From: Rothia sp. SD9660Na
GTDB lineage: Bacteria > Actinomycetota > Actinomycetes > Actinomycetales > Micrococcaceae
NCBI RefSeq assembly: GCF_030064065.1
Contig: NZ_CP125946.1
Location: forward strand, 496,001-560,000
Reading direction: 5' to 3'
Length of the DNA stretch: 64,000 nt
Each line of letters opens with the position of its first letter. The first letter of the stretch is position 1. A model generated the notes under the pieces. That model saw only the letters and a list, made by a program, of their open reading frames with translations, did no database searches and was not told the origin of the DNA. A program made the translations under genes and the position numbers. Shown here piece by piece: positions 25,801-35,249 of this stretch.

Positions 25801-26469
25801 ATGGCTATTGAAATTCCCACCAACCTTACCCCCGAACTCGTGCCCTTCTCCTGGCTGCTGGGCACCTGGGAGGGCACCGGCTCCCTCTGGTACGAGGGCT
25901 CAGAATCAACCCCCTTCGGGCAGATTATTACCTTCAGCCAGGACGGCCTGCCCTTCATTGAATACCGCGCCGAGAGCTTCCTGCTTGATGACCAGGGGCA
26001 GAAGCTACGCACCATCACCGTTGAGACCGGCTTCTGGCAGATTGACCGCCCCCAGGTAGACGGCGACGTGGGCCCCGGCCTGGTGCCTGCCGATGTGGTT
26101 CCCGTGCACCAGAACGCCGAGTCCGTTGAGTCCCTGCGCAACGAGGACGGCGGCTTCAATCTGCTCGCCACCATCGCCCACCCCGGCGGCCTGACAGAAA
26201 ACTATGTGGGCATGATTAAGGGCCCGGTGGTGCGTATGCAGACCGGCAACATGCTCAAGGACGACATCACCAAGGACTACGCCGGATCTGTGCGCCTCTG
26301 GGGCCTGGTCAACGGCAACCTCATGTGGGACTGGGAAACCGCTAACCCCGAGACCCGCAAGCTTGAGAAGCACGCCTCGGCTGAGCTGCGTAAGACCTCG
26401 TCCATGACAGGTGAAGACCTGGGCACCACCATGTTCGGCGGCGAAAACCTTGCAGGTGACCAGCAGTGA
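25801..26469 (+). CDS. Nitrobindin-like heme/fatty-acid-binding protein (FABP family, DUF1794)
   Basis: The 222-residue beta-barrel protein begins with the family signature LLGTWEGTGSLWYEG near residue 20. It continues with YRAESF and ends with KHASAELRK, whose histidine fits the heme ligand of nitrobindins. Characterised relatives bind ferric heme and isomerise peroxynitrite. The next gene starts inside its stop codon (GTGA), so translation of the two is coupled. It appears to be leaderless. Confidence 0.85.
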   Translation: MAIEIPTNLTPELVPFSWLLGTWEGTGSLWYEGSESTPFGQIITFSQDGLPFIEYRAESFLLDDQGQKLRTITVETGFWQIDRPQVDGDVGPGLVPADVVPVHQNAESVESLRNEDGGFNLLATIAHPGGLTENYVGMIKGPVVRMQTGNMLKDDITKDYAGSVRLWGLVNGNLMWDWETANPETRKLEKHASAELRKTSSMTGEDLGTTMFGGENLAGDQQ

Positions 26470-27608
26470 CTGCCTACCGTAGCCCCCTGCTCTCCCGTCC
26501 GGGTGCTTTTGCGGCGTCCGGGGCGGACGCCGGGGTCGCTGCCCACTACGGCAACCCGGTTGCTGAGCAGCGAGCCCTGGCCCGCCGTACCCGGATTGCC
26601 CTGGTTGACCACTCCAACCTGGGCGTGGTGACGGTTGCGGGTGAGGACCGCTTGAGCTGGCTGACCACCCTCTCAAGCCAGGTCCTAGCCGGGCTGGGGG
26701 AGGGGGACTCTACCGAGCTTCTTCTGCTGACCCCGCAGGGCCGTATCGAGTTTTCAGCCTTTGCTGTTGAGAAGGACGGCGCGGTCTGGCTGATCACTGA
26801 ACGGGACCAGGCTGCGCCCCTGACCGAGTATCTGAACCGCATGAAGTTCATGCTGCGCGTTGAGATTACCGACCGCACCGAAACCCACGCGGTGCTGGGT
26901 TCCACCCTTGACCCGCGCGAGGTTGAGGGTGCGGACGCCGTGCTGGCAGGCGGCATCGTCTGGACTGACCCCTGGGGCGCTGGTATTGCCCCCGGGGGCT
27001 ACACCTACGCGTCTGCTGGGGAAGGCGAGCACCCGGCGTCCGCTTACCGCCGCTACCTGACCATCGTGCCCGCCCACCGTCTGCTCGATGCGGTGGAGGG
27101 GGCCCAGCTGGCCGGAGTTTGGGCTGCTGAGGCCCTGCGTATTGAGGCCTGGCGGCCGCGCGTGGGCGTGGACTCTGATGAGAAGACCATCCCCCACGAG
27201 CTCGACCTGCTCCGCACCGCCGTACACCTGGAGAAGGGCTGCTATAAGGGCCAGGAGACCGTGGCCCGCGTGCACAACCTGGGGCACCCGCCTCGTCGCC
27301 TCACCTTCCTTGACCTGGACGGCTCCGAGCACACCCTGCCCGCTGCCGGTTCTGCCGTGATGAACGGCGAGAAGAAGGTGGGCACCGTGACCTCGGTGGC
27401 CCTGCACCATGAGGCCGGGCCGATTGCCCTTGCCCTGCTGAAACGCTCCCTCGATCTGTCAGTAGCCCTGCGCGTGGTGGATGAGGGCGATAGGGACCCC
27501 GAGGGAAATCCCGTAACCAGTGAGTACGCTGCCGCCCAGACCATTATCGTTGCGCCGGAGGCTGGCCAGGTAGCCGGACGCCGGAACATGGGGGACTTTT
27601 TACGGTAG
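26466..27608 (+). CDS. ygfZ: YgfZ/GcvT-domain folate-binding protein
   Basis: The 380-residue protein is related to the T protein of glycine cleavage and carries the YgfZ signature KGCYKGQETVAR at about residues 259-270. YgfZ proteins bind tetrahydrofolate and support repair or assembly of certain iron-sulfur enzymes. The GTG start overlaps the stop of the nitrobindin-like gene, a pairing that is frequent in actinobacteria. Confidence 0.9.
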   Translation: MTAYRSPLLSRPGAFAASGADAGVAAHYGNPVAEQRALARRTRIALVDHSNLGVVTVAGEDRLSWLTTLSSQVLAGLGEGDSTELLLLTPQGRIEFSAFAVEKDGAVWLITERDQAAPLTEYLNRMKFMLRVEITDRTETHAVLGSTLDPREVEGADAVLAGGIVWTDPWGAGIAPGGYTYASAGEGEHPASAYRRYLTIVPAHRLLDAVEGAQLAGVWAAEALRIEAWRPRVGVDSDEKTIPHELDLLRTAVHLEKGCYKGQETVARVHNLGHPPRRLTFLDLDGSEHTLPAAGSAVMNGEKKVGTVTSVALHHEAGPIALALLKRSLDLSVALRVVDEGDRDPEGNPVTSEYAAAQTIIVAPEAGQVAGRRNMGDFLR

Positions 27609-27790
27609 GCAGTGCTGTTCTGCTGTGACCTCCGCTGAGTATCACGAGTTGCTCTCTGGGGCGCAGGCGCCTTGGTCGTCTGTTGAAGGAGGCAGGGGGG
27701 ATTCTTGCTTGGGTCTTAGACGGTAGAACCAAGCGTTGGTGGTAGGTGGAACTGGTTTGGTTCTGTTGCCAAAATATTTTTCACAGATTC

Positions 27791-27818
27791 TTGACAAGTG
27801 ATGTTCATCATGTAAGTA
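27791..27818 (+). promoter_or_regulatory. Strong promoter with palindrome in the spacer
   Basis: TTGACA (27791-27796) and TAAGTA (27813-27818) are spaced by 16 bases. TGATG-TT-CATCA (27799-27810) lies between them and could be an operator. The surrounding 27609-27902 region is unusually AT-rich and holds no other gene I can support. Confidence 0.6.
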
Positions 27819-27902
27819 TTTTGTCATACGGCTCACAGGCTCACAATTTGTAATGAAAAATTTTCAATTTAGGGAGTCACGTTTCTAGAAAAGGTGGTCA
27901 AG

Positions 27903-28172
27903 ATGGTATCTTACGTGACTGGTAATCAGTGGGGAACATTCTCTTCCCCCCGCTGGCAAAAATTCAATCTGCTTGCTGCCTTTATATTTCTGGCAGGTGC
28001 TCTTGCCTTTACCTATGGAGGGCTTACCACCAGCTATAGCTGGGCTCTTGCACCCCTGCTGGGTCTTCTTGGCCTTGGGCTAAGTCTCTTGGCCCGCACC
28101 TGGGGCTGGGCAGTGGCCTTCTCCCTGCTAATCCTAACCCTCCCAGCAGTCATCGCCCTACAGGGCGTATAA
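27903..28172 (+). CDS. Small hypothetical membrane protein
   Basis: The 89-residue product has three hydrophobic segments (about 24-44, 48-66 and 69-88). It contains a serine- and tryptophan-bearing N terminus (MVSYVTGNQWGTFSSPRWQKF). No family is recognised. AAAAGGTGG at about 27889-27897 supports ATG 27903. It has a good promoter upstream and a 20-bp terminator downstream, so it is a monocistronic unit. Confidence 0.65.
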   Translation: MVSYVTGNQWGTFSSPRWQKFNLLAAFIFLAGALAFTYGGLTTSYSWALAPLLGLLGLGLSLLARTWGWAVAFSLLILTLPAVIALQGV

Positions 28173-28196
28173 GGCGCATAAAACCAACCGATACTA

Positions 28197-28240
28197 AAGA
28201 AGTGGCCCTCCTCCCCGCCAGGGGAGGAGGGCCACTTCTT
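28197..28240. terminator. Bidirectional terminator before pfkA
   Basis: A perfect 20-bp stem (28197-28216 with 28221-28240) with a 4-base loop lies between convergent genes. Confidence 0.9.
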
Positions 28241-28253
28241 ATGCCTCTAGGGC

Positions 28254-29285
28254 CTAGCGGCCGAAGAGAACCTTAGCCTCCTCATAGCGGTGCAGGGGAA
28301 CGGTCTTGAGGCCGTTGAGGGCCTCAGCGAAGTCAACGCGCTTAATCTCGGTGCCCTGCATGGCAACCATCTTGCCCCACTCCTTGTCGTGAATCATGTC
28401 AACAACCTGGATGCCCAGGCGGGTGGAGAGCACGCGGTCAAAGCCGGTGGGGGCGCCACCGCGCTGGATATGACCCAGGGTGGTGTTACGGGTTTCGATG
28501 CCGGTGATGCGCTCGATCTCCTGGGCAACCCAGTCGCCGATACCGCCCAGGCGGGGGCGGCCGTCCTTCTCCTGGCCCTTACCAGCCATCACATCGTCAA
28601 AGCCCTCGGGGATGAAGCCCTCAGCAACAACAATCAGGGGGGAGCGGCCGCGGTCGTGAACTTCCTTGACCCAGCCAGAAACCTCTTCCATCGAGACCTT
28701 GACCTCGGGAATCAGAATAGCGTGAGCGCCACCGGACATACCGGAGTGCAGGGCAATCCAACCAACGTGACGGCCCATAACCTCAGCGACCATGGCACGG
28801 TGGTGGGACTCGCCGGTGGTGCGCAGACGGTCCAGGGCGTCGGTTGCGATAGAAACTGCGGTATCGAAACCGAAGGTGTAGTCGGTTGCTTGCAGATCGT
28901 TATCAATGGTCTTAGGAACACCGACGACGGGCAGGCCCGCGTCAGCCAGGCGCTTAGCGCCCGCCAGGGTGCCTTCGCCGCCGATAGCGACAATAGCGTC
29001 GATACCGTTGCGCTCCATCATGATCTCGATGTTCTCGGGGCCACCATTAGGGCCATCAAAGGGGTTAGTGCGGGAGGTGCCCAGAATGGTGCCACCGGTA
29101 CGAGCCAGACCGCGAACCTTAGTACGGGGCAGATCCATGAAGTCGCCTTCAACAACGCCACGCCAGCCGTCGCGGAAGCCAACGAACTCATCGCCGTAGG
29201 TCTTGACGCCATTGAGCACAGCGCCACGGATAACAGCGTTCAGGCCGGGGCAGTCGCCGCCGGAGGTGAGCAGACCGATCTTCAT
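28254..29285 (-). CDS. pfkA: 6-phosphofructokinase
   Basis: The 343-residue enzyme phosphorylates fructose 6-phosphate in glycolysis. It shows LTSGGDCPGLN at residues 7-17, GGEGTLAGA with Gly105, and PKTIDNDL with Lys125. Gly at the first position favours ATP as donor, while Lys at the second resembles PPi-dependent forms. This mixture is known from actinomycete ATP-dependent enzymes. AAGGAG precedes the ATG. The gene is transcribed alone. Confidence 0.94.
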   Translation of the reverse strand: MKIGLLTSGGDCPGLNAVIRGAVLNGVKTYGDEFVGFRDGWRGVVEGDFMDLPRTKVRGLARTGGTILGTSRTNPFDGPNGGPENIEIMMERNGIDAIVAIGGEGTLAGAKRLADAGLPVVGVPKTIDNDLQATDYTFGFDTAVSIATDALDRLRTTGESHHRAMVAEVMGRHVGWIALHSGMSGGAHAILIPEVKVSMEEVSGWVKEVHDRGRSPLIVVAEGFIPEGFDDVMAGKGQEKDGRPRLGGIGDWVAQEIERITGIETRNTTLGHIQRGGAPTGFDRVLSTRLGIQVVDMIHDKEWGKMVAMQGTEIKRVDFAEALNGLKTVPLHRYEEAKVLFGR

Positions 29286-29710
29286 GGAGAAACTCCTTGT
29301 GTTATTCCTGGTGGGGAATGATGGTGGTGACCCTGTTGGGTTTCTGCCCGTTTAGGCAGTCCAAAGTGTGGGTCTTTGTTGGTTTCTATTGTAGTAAAGA
29401 GGGATTACGTTGGGTAGCTGTGGGGTAGGTTGCGCTGTATGTTTTGGGTCGCTGAGTAAGAGTCAAATATGACTTTAGGGGTGGGAAGGATTCTAGTTTC
29501 TGGCACTCCGGACGCCCCTGGAGCCGACTGGCTGGGGCTGGCATGAATTGCAGTCGATGAGCGTCGAGATTCCGAGCGCGCGAGGAAAATAATCTCGGCG
29601 CGAATCTGGCGAGCTTGCGAGCCAGAGCGAACCAGCAAGAAGGTTGGTCGGCAAAGGGGCGTCCTGCGTACCACTGAGGCGCACGCGCCTGTATACCCGC
29701 GTCAGGCAAA
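29286..29710. other. Intergenic region between pfkA and the aminotransferase gene
   Basis: About 425 bases without a supportable gene. TACAAT on the minus strand (29388-29393) may be the pfkA -10 box. The right half is GC-rich and contains a copy of the structured repeat. Confidence 0.5.
29567..29595. repeat. Structured intergenic repeat, copy C
   Basis: Starting AGATTCCGAGCGCGCGAGG, this 29-base segment matches 14690-14718 at 27 positions, and its ends AGATT/AATCT are inverted. CTGGC and GCCAG form another hairpin around 29606-29625. Confidence 0.65.
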
Positions 29711-30913
29711 TTACTGCGCGGTTGCCAGCAGCTTCTGCATACGGGCCAGACCCTCAGCCAGGTCCTTATCGCCCAGGGCGTAGGACAGGCGCAGGTAGCC
29801 GGATGGACCAAAAGCCTCACCGGGAACAACCGCTACTTCAGCCTCTTCCAGGATGATTTCGGCAAGCTCAGCGGAGGTCTGCGGAGTCTTGCCCGCAATG
29901 GTCTTGCCCAGCAGGCCAGTGACGTCGGCGTAGGCGTAGAAGGCACCCTTGGGGGTGGGGCAGTGGACGCCCTCGATAGCGTTAAGCCCCTCAACGATGG
30001 TCTTGCGGCGGCGGTCGAAGGCCTTGTGCATCTCGTTGACGGCGTCGAGGGAGCCCGAGACAGCTTCAAGTGCCGCCAGCTGGGCAACATTGTTGACATT
30101 AGAGGTCATGTGCGACTGCAGGTTGGTTGCCGCCTTGGTGATATCAGCCGGAGCAATCATCCAGCCCACGCGCCAGCCGGTCATGGCGTAGGTCTTAGCA
30201 ACACCGTTGAGAATAACGGTGTTCTCAGCCAGGGCGGGCACGGCCTTGACGATGGAAGTGAAGGGTACGCCGTCGTAGGTGAGGTGCTCGTAGATTTCGT
30301 CGGTGAGTACGATGACGCCCTTCTCCAGTGCCCACTCGCCAATAGCTTTGGTCTCTTCGGGGGTGTAGACCGCGCCGGTGGGGTTAGAGGGGGACACGAA
30401 AATCAGGGCCTTGGTGGCGGGGGTGTATGCTGCCTCCAGCATGTCGGGGGTGACCTTGTATTCCTTGTCGGCTCCGGCGAAGACTTCAACGGGGTTGCCA
30501 CCGGCCAGGCGGATAGCCTCGGGGTAGGTGGTCCAATAGGGGGCGGGTAGCAGTACGTCATCGCCCTCGTCGACGACGGTGGCAAAGGCTTGGTAGACGG
30601 CCTGCTTGCCGCCGTTGGTCACGATGACCTGGGAGGCATCGATATCGATACCGGAATCGCGCTTGGTCTTCTCAACGATTGCCTGCTTGAGAGCGGGTAG
30701 ACCAGCAGCCTGGGTGTAGCGGAAGTTAGCGGGGTCATCGAGAGCCTTGCGGGCAGCGTCCACGATGTAGTCGGGGGTGGGGAAGTCGGGCTCGCCCGCA
30801 CCGAAGCCAATCACCGGGCGTCCTTGCGCCTTCAGGGCCTTAGCTTTAGCGTCAACGACCAGGGTGGCCGAGGGGGCGATAGCGCCAATGCGGCGTGATA
30901 CGCGGGCAGTCAT
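29711..30913 (-). CDS. Class I pyridoxal-phosphate aminotransferase (aspartate aminotransferase-like)
   Basis: The 400-residue enzyme begins [27 protein letters not shown], as in Ib-type aspartate aminotransferases. It has the PLP lysine in [16 protein letters not shown], preceded by [14 protein letters not shown] with the cofactor-contacting Asp and Tyr. It probably interconverts aspartate and oxaloacetate. Substrate choice cannot be proven from motifs. It is monocistronic and divergent from tRNA-Trp. Confidence 0.9.
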   Translation of the reverse strand: MTARVSRRIGAIAPSATLVVDAKAKALKAQGRPVIGFGAGEPDFPTPDYIVDAARKALDDPANFRYTQAAGLPALKQAIVEKTKRDSGIDIDASQVIVTNGGKQAVYQAFATVVDEGDDVLLPAPYWTTYPEAIRLAGGNPVEVFAGADKEYKVTPDMLEAAYTPATKALIFVSPSNPTGAVYTPEETKAIGEWALEKGVIVLTDEIYEHLTYDGVPFTSIVKAVPALAENTVILNGVAKTYAMTGWRVGWMIAPADITKAATNLQSHMTSNVNNVAQLAALEAVSGSLDAVNEMHKAFDRRRKTIVEGLNAIEGVHCPTPKGAFYAYADVTGLLGKTIAGKTPQTSAELAEIILEEAEVAVVPGEAFGPSGYLRLSYALGDKDLAEGLARMQKLLATAQ

Positions 30914-31053
30914 GGTGAGGTTCTCGCTTCCGTCCTGCGGGTAGGACCGTTGGGTTATGGCAAAAAGGGTGCGGACGCCAGCGCGGCAGCTGGCATCTAC
31001 CCCTTAAATCATAGGGTGGGAGGGTGCCTGAAGAGGGGCTGGCGCGCACCAAA

Positions 31054-31082
31054 TTGCCAAAGCAAAAAATATGTTCTACAGT
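31054..31082 (+). promoter_or_regulatory. Promoter of tRNA-Trp/secE
   Basis: TTGCCA (31054-31059) and TACAGT (31077-31082) are spaced by 17 bases. A small hairpin (TTGAAGG/CCTTCAA, about 31143-31161) precedes the tRNA. Confidence 0.6.
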
Positions 31083-31161
31083 AGATAACGTTGTTCGCAA
31101 CCGAACAGCTTTAGGTTTGTGCCCGCAAGGGTTTGAACCTCCTTGAAGGGGTAACCTTCAA

Positions 31162-31234
31162 AGGGCGGTGGCTCAATTGGTAGAGCAGCGGTCTCCAAAA
31201 CCGCAGGTTGCAGGTTCGAGTCCTGTCCGCCCTG
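31162..31234 (+). tRNA. tRNA-Trp (CCA)
   Basis: AGGGCGG pairs with CCGCCCT. The stem GCGGT/ACCGC closes the loop CTCCAAA with anticodon CCA. The 3' CCA is not encoded. It lies directly ahead of secE, a common order in actinobacteria. Confidence 0.96.
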
Positions 31235-31309
31235 CTTCAAGCCTCACAGGTTTATTTGTCAATCGAACAGTTCATGTTCATGATGAGTCTAGAAAGGGGC
31301 GGGCCTACC

Positions 31310-31573
31310 ATGGCTAAATCAATCGCCGCCAGGACCGCCGATTCTGAAGAACCAGGCGCAGAGAAGAAGCTGGGCTTCTTCGGCCGCATTTTCCAGTTCT
31401 TACGCGAAGTTATCGCAGAACTCAAAAAAGTCACCACCCCCACCGGTAAAGAACTGGTGCAGTATGTGATTATTGTTCTTTTCTTCGTTGCTTTTATGAT
31501 GCTCTTCATCTCGGGCCTAGATTACGTTTTCGGTCAGGGAGCCTTCTGGATTTTTGGTAACGGCATCAACTAG
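31310..31573 (+). CDS. secE: Preprotein translocase subunit SecE
   Basis: The 87-residue protein has the conserved SecE segment FLREVIAELKKVTTPTGKEL, followed by one membrane helix (about residues 50-72). It is the small gamma subunit of the SecYEG channel. GAAAGGGG at 31292-31299 fits ATG 31310; upstream in-frame ATGs lack a site at proper distance. It stands in the usual order tRNA-Trp, secE, nusG. Confidence 0.94.
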   Translation: MAKSIAARTADSEEPGAEKKLGFFGRIFQFLREVIAELKKVTTPTGKELVQYVIIVLFFVAFMMLFISGLDYVFGQGAFWIFGNGIN

Positions 31574-31674
31574 AAGCACGAAGCTAGGCCGACGGCGGCC
31601 TAACCCGTAGAATCTTTTGTGTATGTAGGGCGTGCGCGCCTTCAAGTAAACCCCAATGACGAAAGCAGGAAAGC

Positions 31675-32421
31675 GTGTCCGAGCAGGAAGTTGCACCTGA
31701 AACCGAAGAGGTCATAGAACCTGCAGAGCAGGCAACCGAAGAGGGCCACGAGGCTGTTGAAGTAGCAGCCGCTGAGGTCGTCGAAGAAGTCACCGAAGCT
31801 GAAGAAGCTGGCGAGCCCGCCGTTGACCCGCTCGAAGAGTTCAAGGCTAAGCTGCGCCGCCAGGAAGGTGAATGGTTCGTCATTCACACCTACGCCGGCT
31901 ACGAGAACAAGGTCAAGGCTAACCTAGAATCCCGTGCCCAGACTATGAACGCTGAAGATGACATCTTCGAGGTTCAGGTCCCCATGGAAGAGGTCATGGA
32001 AGTCAAGAACACCACCAAGAAGCTGGTTCGCCGCGTGCGCGTGCCCGGCTACGCTCTGGTGCGTATGAACCTGACCGACGAGAGCTGGGGCGTTGTACGC
32101 CACACCCCCGGTGTGACCGGCTTCGTCGGGCAGGACGCCTACAACCCGGTTCCCCTGCGCCTCGATGAGGTTGTCGACATGCTGGCTCCCGTCTTTGAAG
32201 CTGAGCAGGCAGAAGCAGGCGCCGCCCCCAAGGCTGCTCCCGCTGTTGAGACCGGCTTTGAGATTGGCGAGGCCGTCACCGTTAAGGAAGGCCCCTTCGA
32301 GGGCATGCCCGCAACTATCTCAGAGATCAACGCCGCAGCCTCATCCATGGTTGTGCTGATTTCCGTCTTCGAACGCGAGACCCCCGTGACCCTGAACTTC
32401 TCACAGGTCACCAAGATGTAA
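31675..32421 (+). CDS. nusG: Transcription termination/antitermination protein NusG
   Basis: The 248-residue protein has an acidic, disordered N-terminal extension of about 60 residues (rich in Glu and Ala), typical of actinobacteria. The NGN domain follows (EGEWFVIHTYAGYENKVKANLESR), and the C-terminal KOW domain shows VKEGPFEGMPATISEI. NusG binds RNA polymerase and Rho or ribosomal S10. The start is GTG 31675. A terminator separates it from rplK. Confidence 0.95.
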   Translation: MSEQEVAPETEEVIEPAEQATEEGHEAVEVAAAEVVEEVTEAEEAGEPAVDPLEEFKAKLRRQEGEWFVIHTYAGYENKVKANLESRAQTMNAEDDIFEVQVPMEEVMEVKNTTKKLVRRVRVPGYALVRMNLTDESWGVVRHTPGVTGFVGQDAYNPVPLRLDEVVDMLAPVFEAEQAEAGAAPKAAPAVETGFEIGEAVTVKEGPFEGMPATISEINAAASSMVVLISVFERETPVTLNFSQVTKM

Positions 32422-32438
32422 AACCAGCTTGTCTGGTC

Positions 32439-32476
32439 AAGGGCCGCCCCGCTTGATGTGGGGCGGCCCTTTTGTT
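32439..32476 (+). terminator. Terminator after nusG
   Basis: AGGGCCGCCCC pairs with GGGGCGGCCCT and is followed by TTTTGTTT. Confidence 0.88.
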
Positions 32477-32509
32477 TGTTCAACAGTGGGGGAGGGCTAC
32501 TAGAGTTTT

Positions 32510-32565
32510 CCGCATTTATTCTGGTTTACCCGCAACTAGTTGCGGGTAAACCAGAATAAATGCGG
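32510..32565. repeat. 56-bp perfect palindrome without spacer
   Basis: The arms 32510-32537 and 32538-32565 are exact reverse complements, 28 bp each, centred on AACTAGTT. The arms contain TTTACCCGCAACT. It lies between the nusG terminator and the rplK promoter region, with no gene in the 395-base gap. TAAGAT at 32684-32689 may be the -10 box of rplK. Confidence 0.95.
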
Positions 32566-32816
32566 GGGAGTCTATCGTGAGGGCGTTTGCACAGTTGACC
32601 TAACCCCGCACCTACCTGCCCCTGTGAGCAAGCCCCCAGGGACAGGCGTCCGCCCCGCAATAGCTTTAAAGCCCAGACCGTACTAAGATAGAAGACTGTA
32701 TGTGCGCACCCACGCCGGTGTGCCTCTACACGGTGCAGCCGCCGCCATGGCAGCACCACCGCCCGGTACATACTCCTGTGTGCCGGTCCACCAGCTAAGA
32801 AAAGGACCAAACACAA

Positions 32817-33248
32817 ATGGCTCCCAAGAAGAAGGTCGCAGGCCTCATTAAGCTGCAGATCCAGGCAGGCGCTGCTAACCCCGCGCCCCCCGTTGGCCCC
32901 GCACTCGGTGCGCACGGCGTCAACATCATGGAATTCTGCAAGGCTTACAACGCAGCCACTGAATCCCAGCGCGGCAACATCATCCCCGTAGAAATCACCG
33001 TCTACGAGGACCGCTCCTTCACCTTCATCACCAAGACCCCTCCCGCAGCACAGCTCATCAAGAAGGCAGCTGGCGTTGCTAAGGGCTCCGGCGTTCCCCA
33101 CACCCAGAAGGTCGGCTCACTGACCATGGACCAGGTCAAGGAAATCGCCCAGACCAAGATGGAAGACCTGAACGCTAACGACATCGATGCCGCAGCGAAG
33201 ATCATCGCCGGCACCGCCCGCTCCATGGGCATCACCGTCGAAGGCTAA
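32817..33248 (+). CDS. rplK: 50S ribosomal protein L11
   Basis: The 143-residue protein has the L11 sequence throughout: [35 protein letters not shown], the linker, then the rRNA-binding C-terminal domain ending [13 protein letters not shown]. It binds the GTPase-associated region of 23S rRNA. The leader of about 120 bases contains GC-rich inverted segments. rplA follows after 140 bases. Confidence 0.97.
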
Positions 33249-33388
33249 AACCCTTCCACCCCGCCCACCGCGGGGAAGCGAGGTTAACACCTCACCCAAA
33301 GACAATTGTTAGAGTCTCCCACCCGGGAGGCATGTGGCAGAGCCGAGCGCGGCTCACCAAAGACCACACCTGCAAAGGAGAAAAGCAG

Positions 33389-34081
33389 ATGGCAAAGCGC
33401 AGCAAGGCGTACCAGGCAGCTGTAGCCAAGATCGAAGCGGACAAGCTCTACGCACCCGCCGAGGCTATTGCAGTAGCAAAGGACATCGCGGCAGACAAGC
33501 CCAACTCAACCGTTGAGGTCGCACTGCGACTCGGCGTTGACCCCCGCAAGGCAGACCAGATGGTACGCGGTACCGTCAACCTGCCCAACGGCACCGGCAA
33601 GACCGCCCGCGTTGTAGTTATCGCAGCCGGTGAAAAGGCTGAAGCAGCAGAAGCAGCAGGCGCTGACTTCGTTGGCTCAGATGATCTGATCGCAAAGATC
33701 GCTGGTGGCTGGACCGACTTCGACGCAGCAGTTGCAACCCCCGACATGATGGGCAAGGTTGGCCGTCTGGGTAAGGTTCTGGGTCCCCGTAACCTCATGC
33801 CCAACCCCAAGACCGGCACCGTCACCATGGACGTTGCTAAGGCAGTTGCCGACATCAAGGGCGGTAAGATCGACTTCCGCGTTGACCGCAACTCAAACCT
33901 GCACTTCATCATCGGTAAGGCTTCCTTCACCGCTGAGCAGCTGACCGAGAACTTCGAAGCAGCTCTCGAAGAGGTTAACCGCCTCAAGCCCTCATCAGCT
34001 AAGGGCCGCTACATCTCAAAGGCAACCATCGCCACCACCTTCGGTCCTGGCGTTCCCGTCGACCCCTCAACCGTAGCCTAA
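33389..34081 (+). CDS. rplA: 50S ribosomal protein L1
   Basis: The 230-residue protein shows the L1 signature [21 protein letters not shown] and the ending FGPGVPVD. It forms the L1 stalk and represses its own operon in many bacteria. AAAGGAG at 33374-33380 sets the start at ATG 33389. A strong terminator ends the rplKA unit. Confidence 0.97.
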   Translation: MAKRSKAYQAAVAKIEADKLYAPAEAIAVAKDIAADKPNSTVEVALRLGVDPRKADQMVRGTVNLPNGTGKTARVVVIAAGEKAEAAEAAGADFVGSDDLIAKIAGGWTDFDAAVATPDMMGKVGRLGKVLGPRNLMPNPKTGTVTMDVAKAVADIKGGKIDFRVDRNSNLHFIIGKASFTAEQLTENFEAALEEVNRLKPSSAKGRYISKATIATTFGPGVPVDPSTVA

Positions 34082-34106
34082 GTTTCTTAGACCCTAACGG
34101 TTAAAC

Positions 34107-34149
34107 AAGGCAGGCTCCCCGCATGTGTTGCGGGGAGCCTGCCTTTTTG
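34107..34149 (+). terminator. Terminator after rplA
   Basis: A 16-bp stem (34107-34122 with 34130-34145) is followed by TTTTTG, the T run beginning within the stem. Confidence 0.92.
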
Positions 34150-34286
34150 TTGTGGCGGGGAAGCGGGGCGAGGGCGAAGCAAGGGCGGGGTGCGCGGACG
34201 CCCGGGTCTAGCTTTCACAGGCACAGCCAGTTATTCTTGTGGTCAAGAGCACACCTATTTCAATGATGTCTGGAGGCCCAACTCTC

Positions 34287-35183
34287 GTGTACCGCGTCGC
34301 CTACTACCCCTACCCGCGTCCGTCCGACCTGCCCGCCTACCGCGACGAAAAGTCGCTCTACCCCGGGCTGCTTGCCCTGCAAGAACCGGTGAGCCAAACC
34401 GTCTTTCTCTACCGCCTAGAAACCCTGCACGAGGGGGACTTTCCCCCCGACTACACCATCTATAACTATGCTGGTGGCCCCTTCGAGAGCGAAATGCGCA
34501 TCAACATCTTCGCCCTGTACTCTGCAGAAGAACGTGGCGACGGCGAACCCATGTATCGGTTTGAAGCGCACTCCCGCTTCGAAGACCGCGCTGGCAAACT
34601 CATCTCACAGGGGCTGCTGACCCGCACCGGCGAAATCCGCTGGGACGAACAAGACCCCGGCCACTGGCTACACCCGCACGTGAAAACCCTGATTGAGTAC
34701 CTAGCCCAGGCGCCGGCCAAAGCCCCTGAGACCATCGACGAAGGGCAGGTTATCACCTGGGACCTGCCACAGCTTCTGAGCGATGAGCTGACCATCAACG
34801 AACATAACTTTGAACGCCACCTACCCCACTGGTTTACACTCCAAGACACCAACGAATACGGTTGGTTTGCCTACGCCCCCGCTACAGGCGAGACGTATCC
34901 GCCTGAGAAGCCTCCCTACTCACTGGTGCACGTTATGAGGCCTCGCCAGGTTGTTGACCGCTATGAGGAGGACGGCACGCCCCACCTACTCGGCTACGTC
35001 GCCCACGTTGAGGGTGGGGTACACGGTGTCCTGAAATGGGGAAAGAACCTTGAGCCAACTCTGTGGACCCGGTCAGACGAAGTAGGTTTAGCACCGGGAC
35101 TTACCGGCACAACACTCCCGGCCTCCTGTCGTGTTCTCATAGAGGCAGGTCAACTGCGCTACCCCGACTCCCGAATTGATTGA
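34287..35183 (+). CDS. Hypothetical cytosolic protein
   Basis: The roughly 298-residue protein is unrecognised. It is rich in aromatic residues and acidic (YRVAYYPYPRPSDLPAYRDE, EYGWFAYAPATGETYPPEKPPY) and lacks a signal peptide or membrane segment. TGGAGG at 34271-34276 with 10-base spacing favours GTG 34287; in-frame GTG 34239 and ATG 34263 are alternatives. It lies with an orphan ABC ATPase gene between the rplKA and rplJL units. Confidence 0.65.
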   Translation: MYRVAYYPYPRPSDLPAYRDEKSLYPGLLALQEPVSQTVFLYRLETLHEGDFPPDYTIYNYAGGPFESEMRINIFALYSAEERGDGEPMYRFEAHSRFEDRAGKLISQGLLTRTGEIRWDEQDPGHWLHPHVKTLIEYLAQAPAKAPETIDEGQVITWDLPQLLSDELTINEHNFERHLPHWFTLQDTNEYGWFAYAPATGETYPPEKPPYSLVHVMRPRQVVDRYEEDGTPHLLGYVAHVEGGVHGVLKWGKNLEPTLWTRSDEVGLAPGLTGTTLPASCRVLIEAGQLRYPDSRID

Positions 35184-35249
35184 CCTGCCCTAACGAGCGT
35201 GCGCTGTGGTGGGAAGACTACGGTTAGGGCTTGCCGTGCAGCCGTCGGG

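Noticed and set aside
28254..29285. PPi-dependent phosphofructokinase
   Set aside because: Lys125 fits, but Gly105 in place of Asp argues for ATP as donor.
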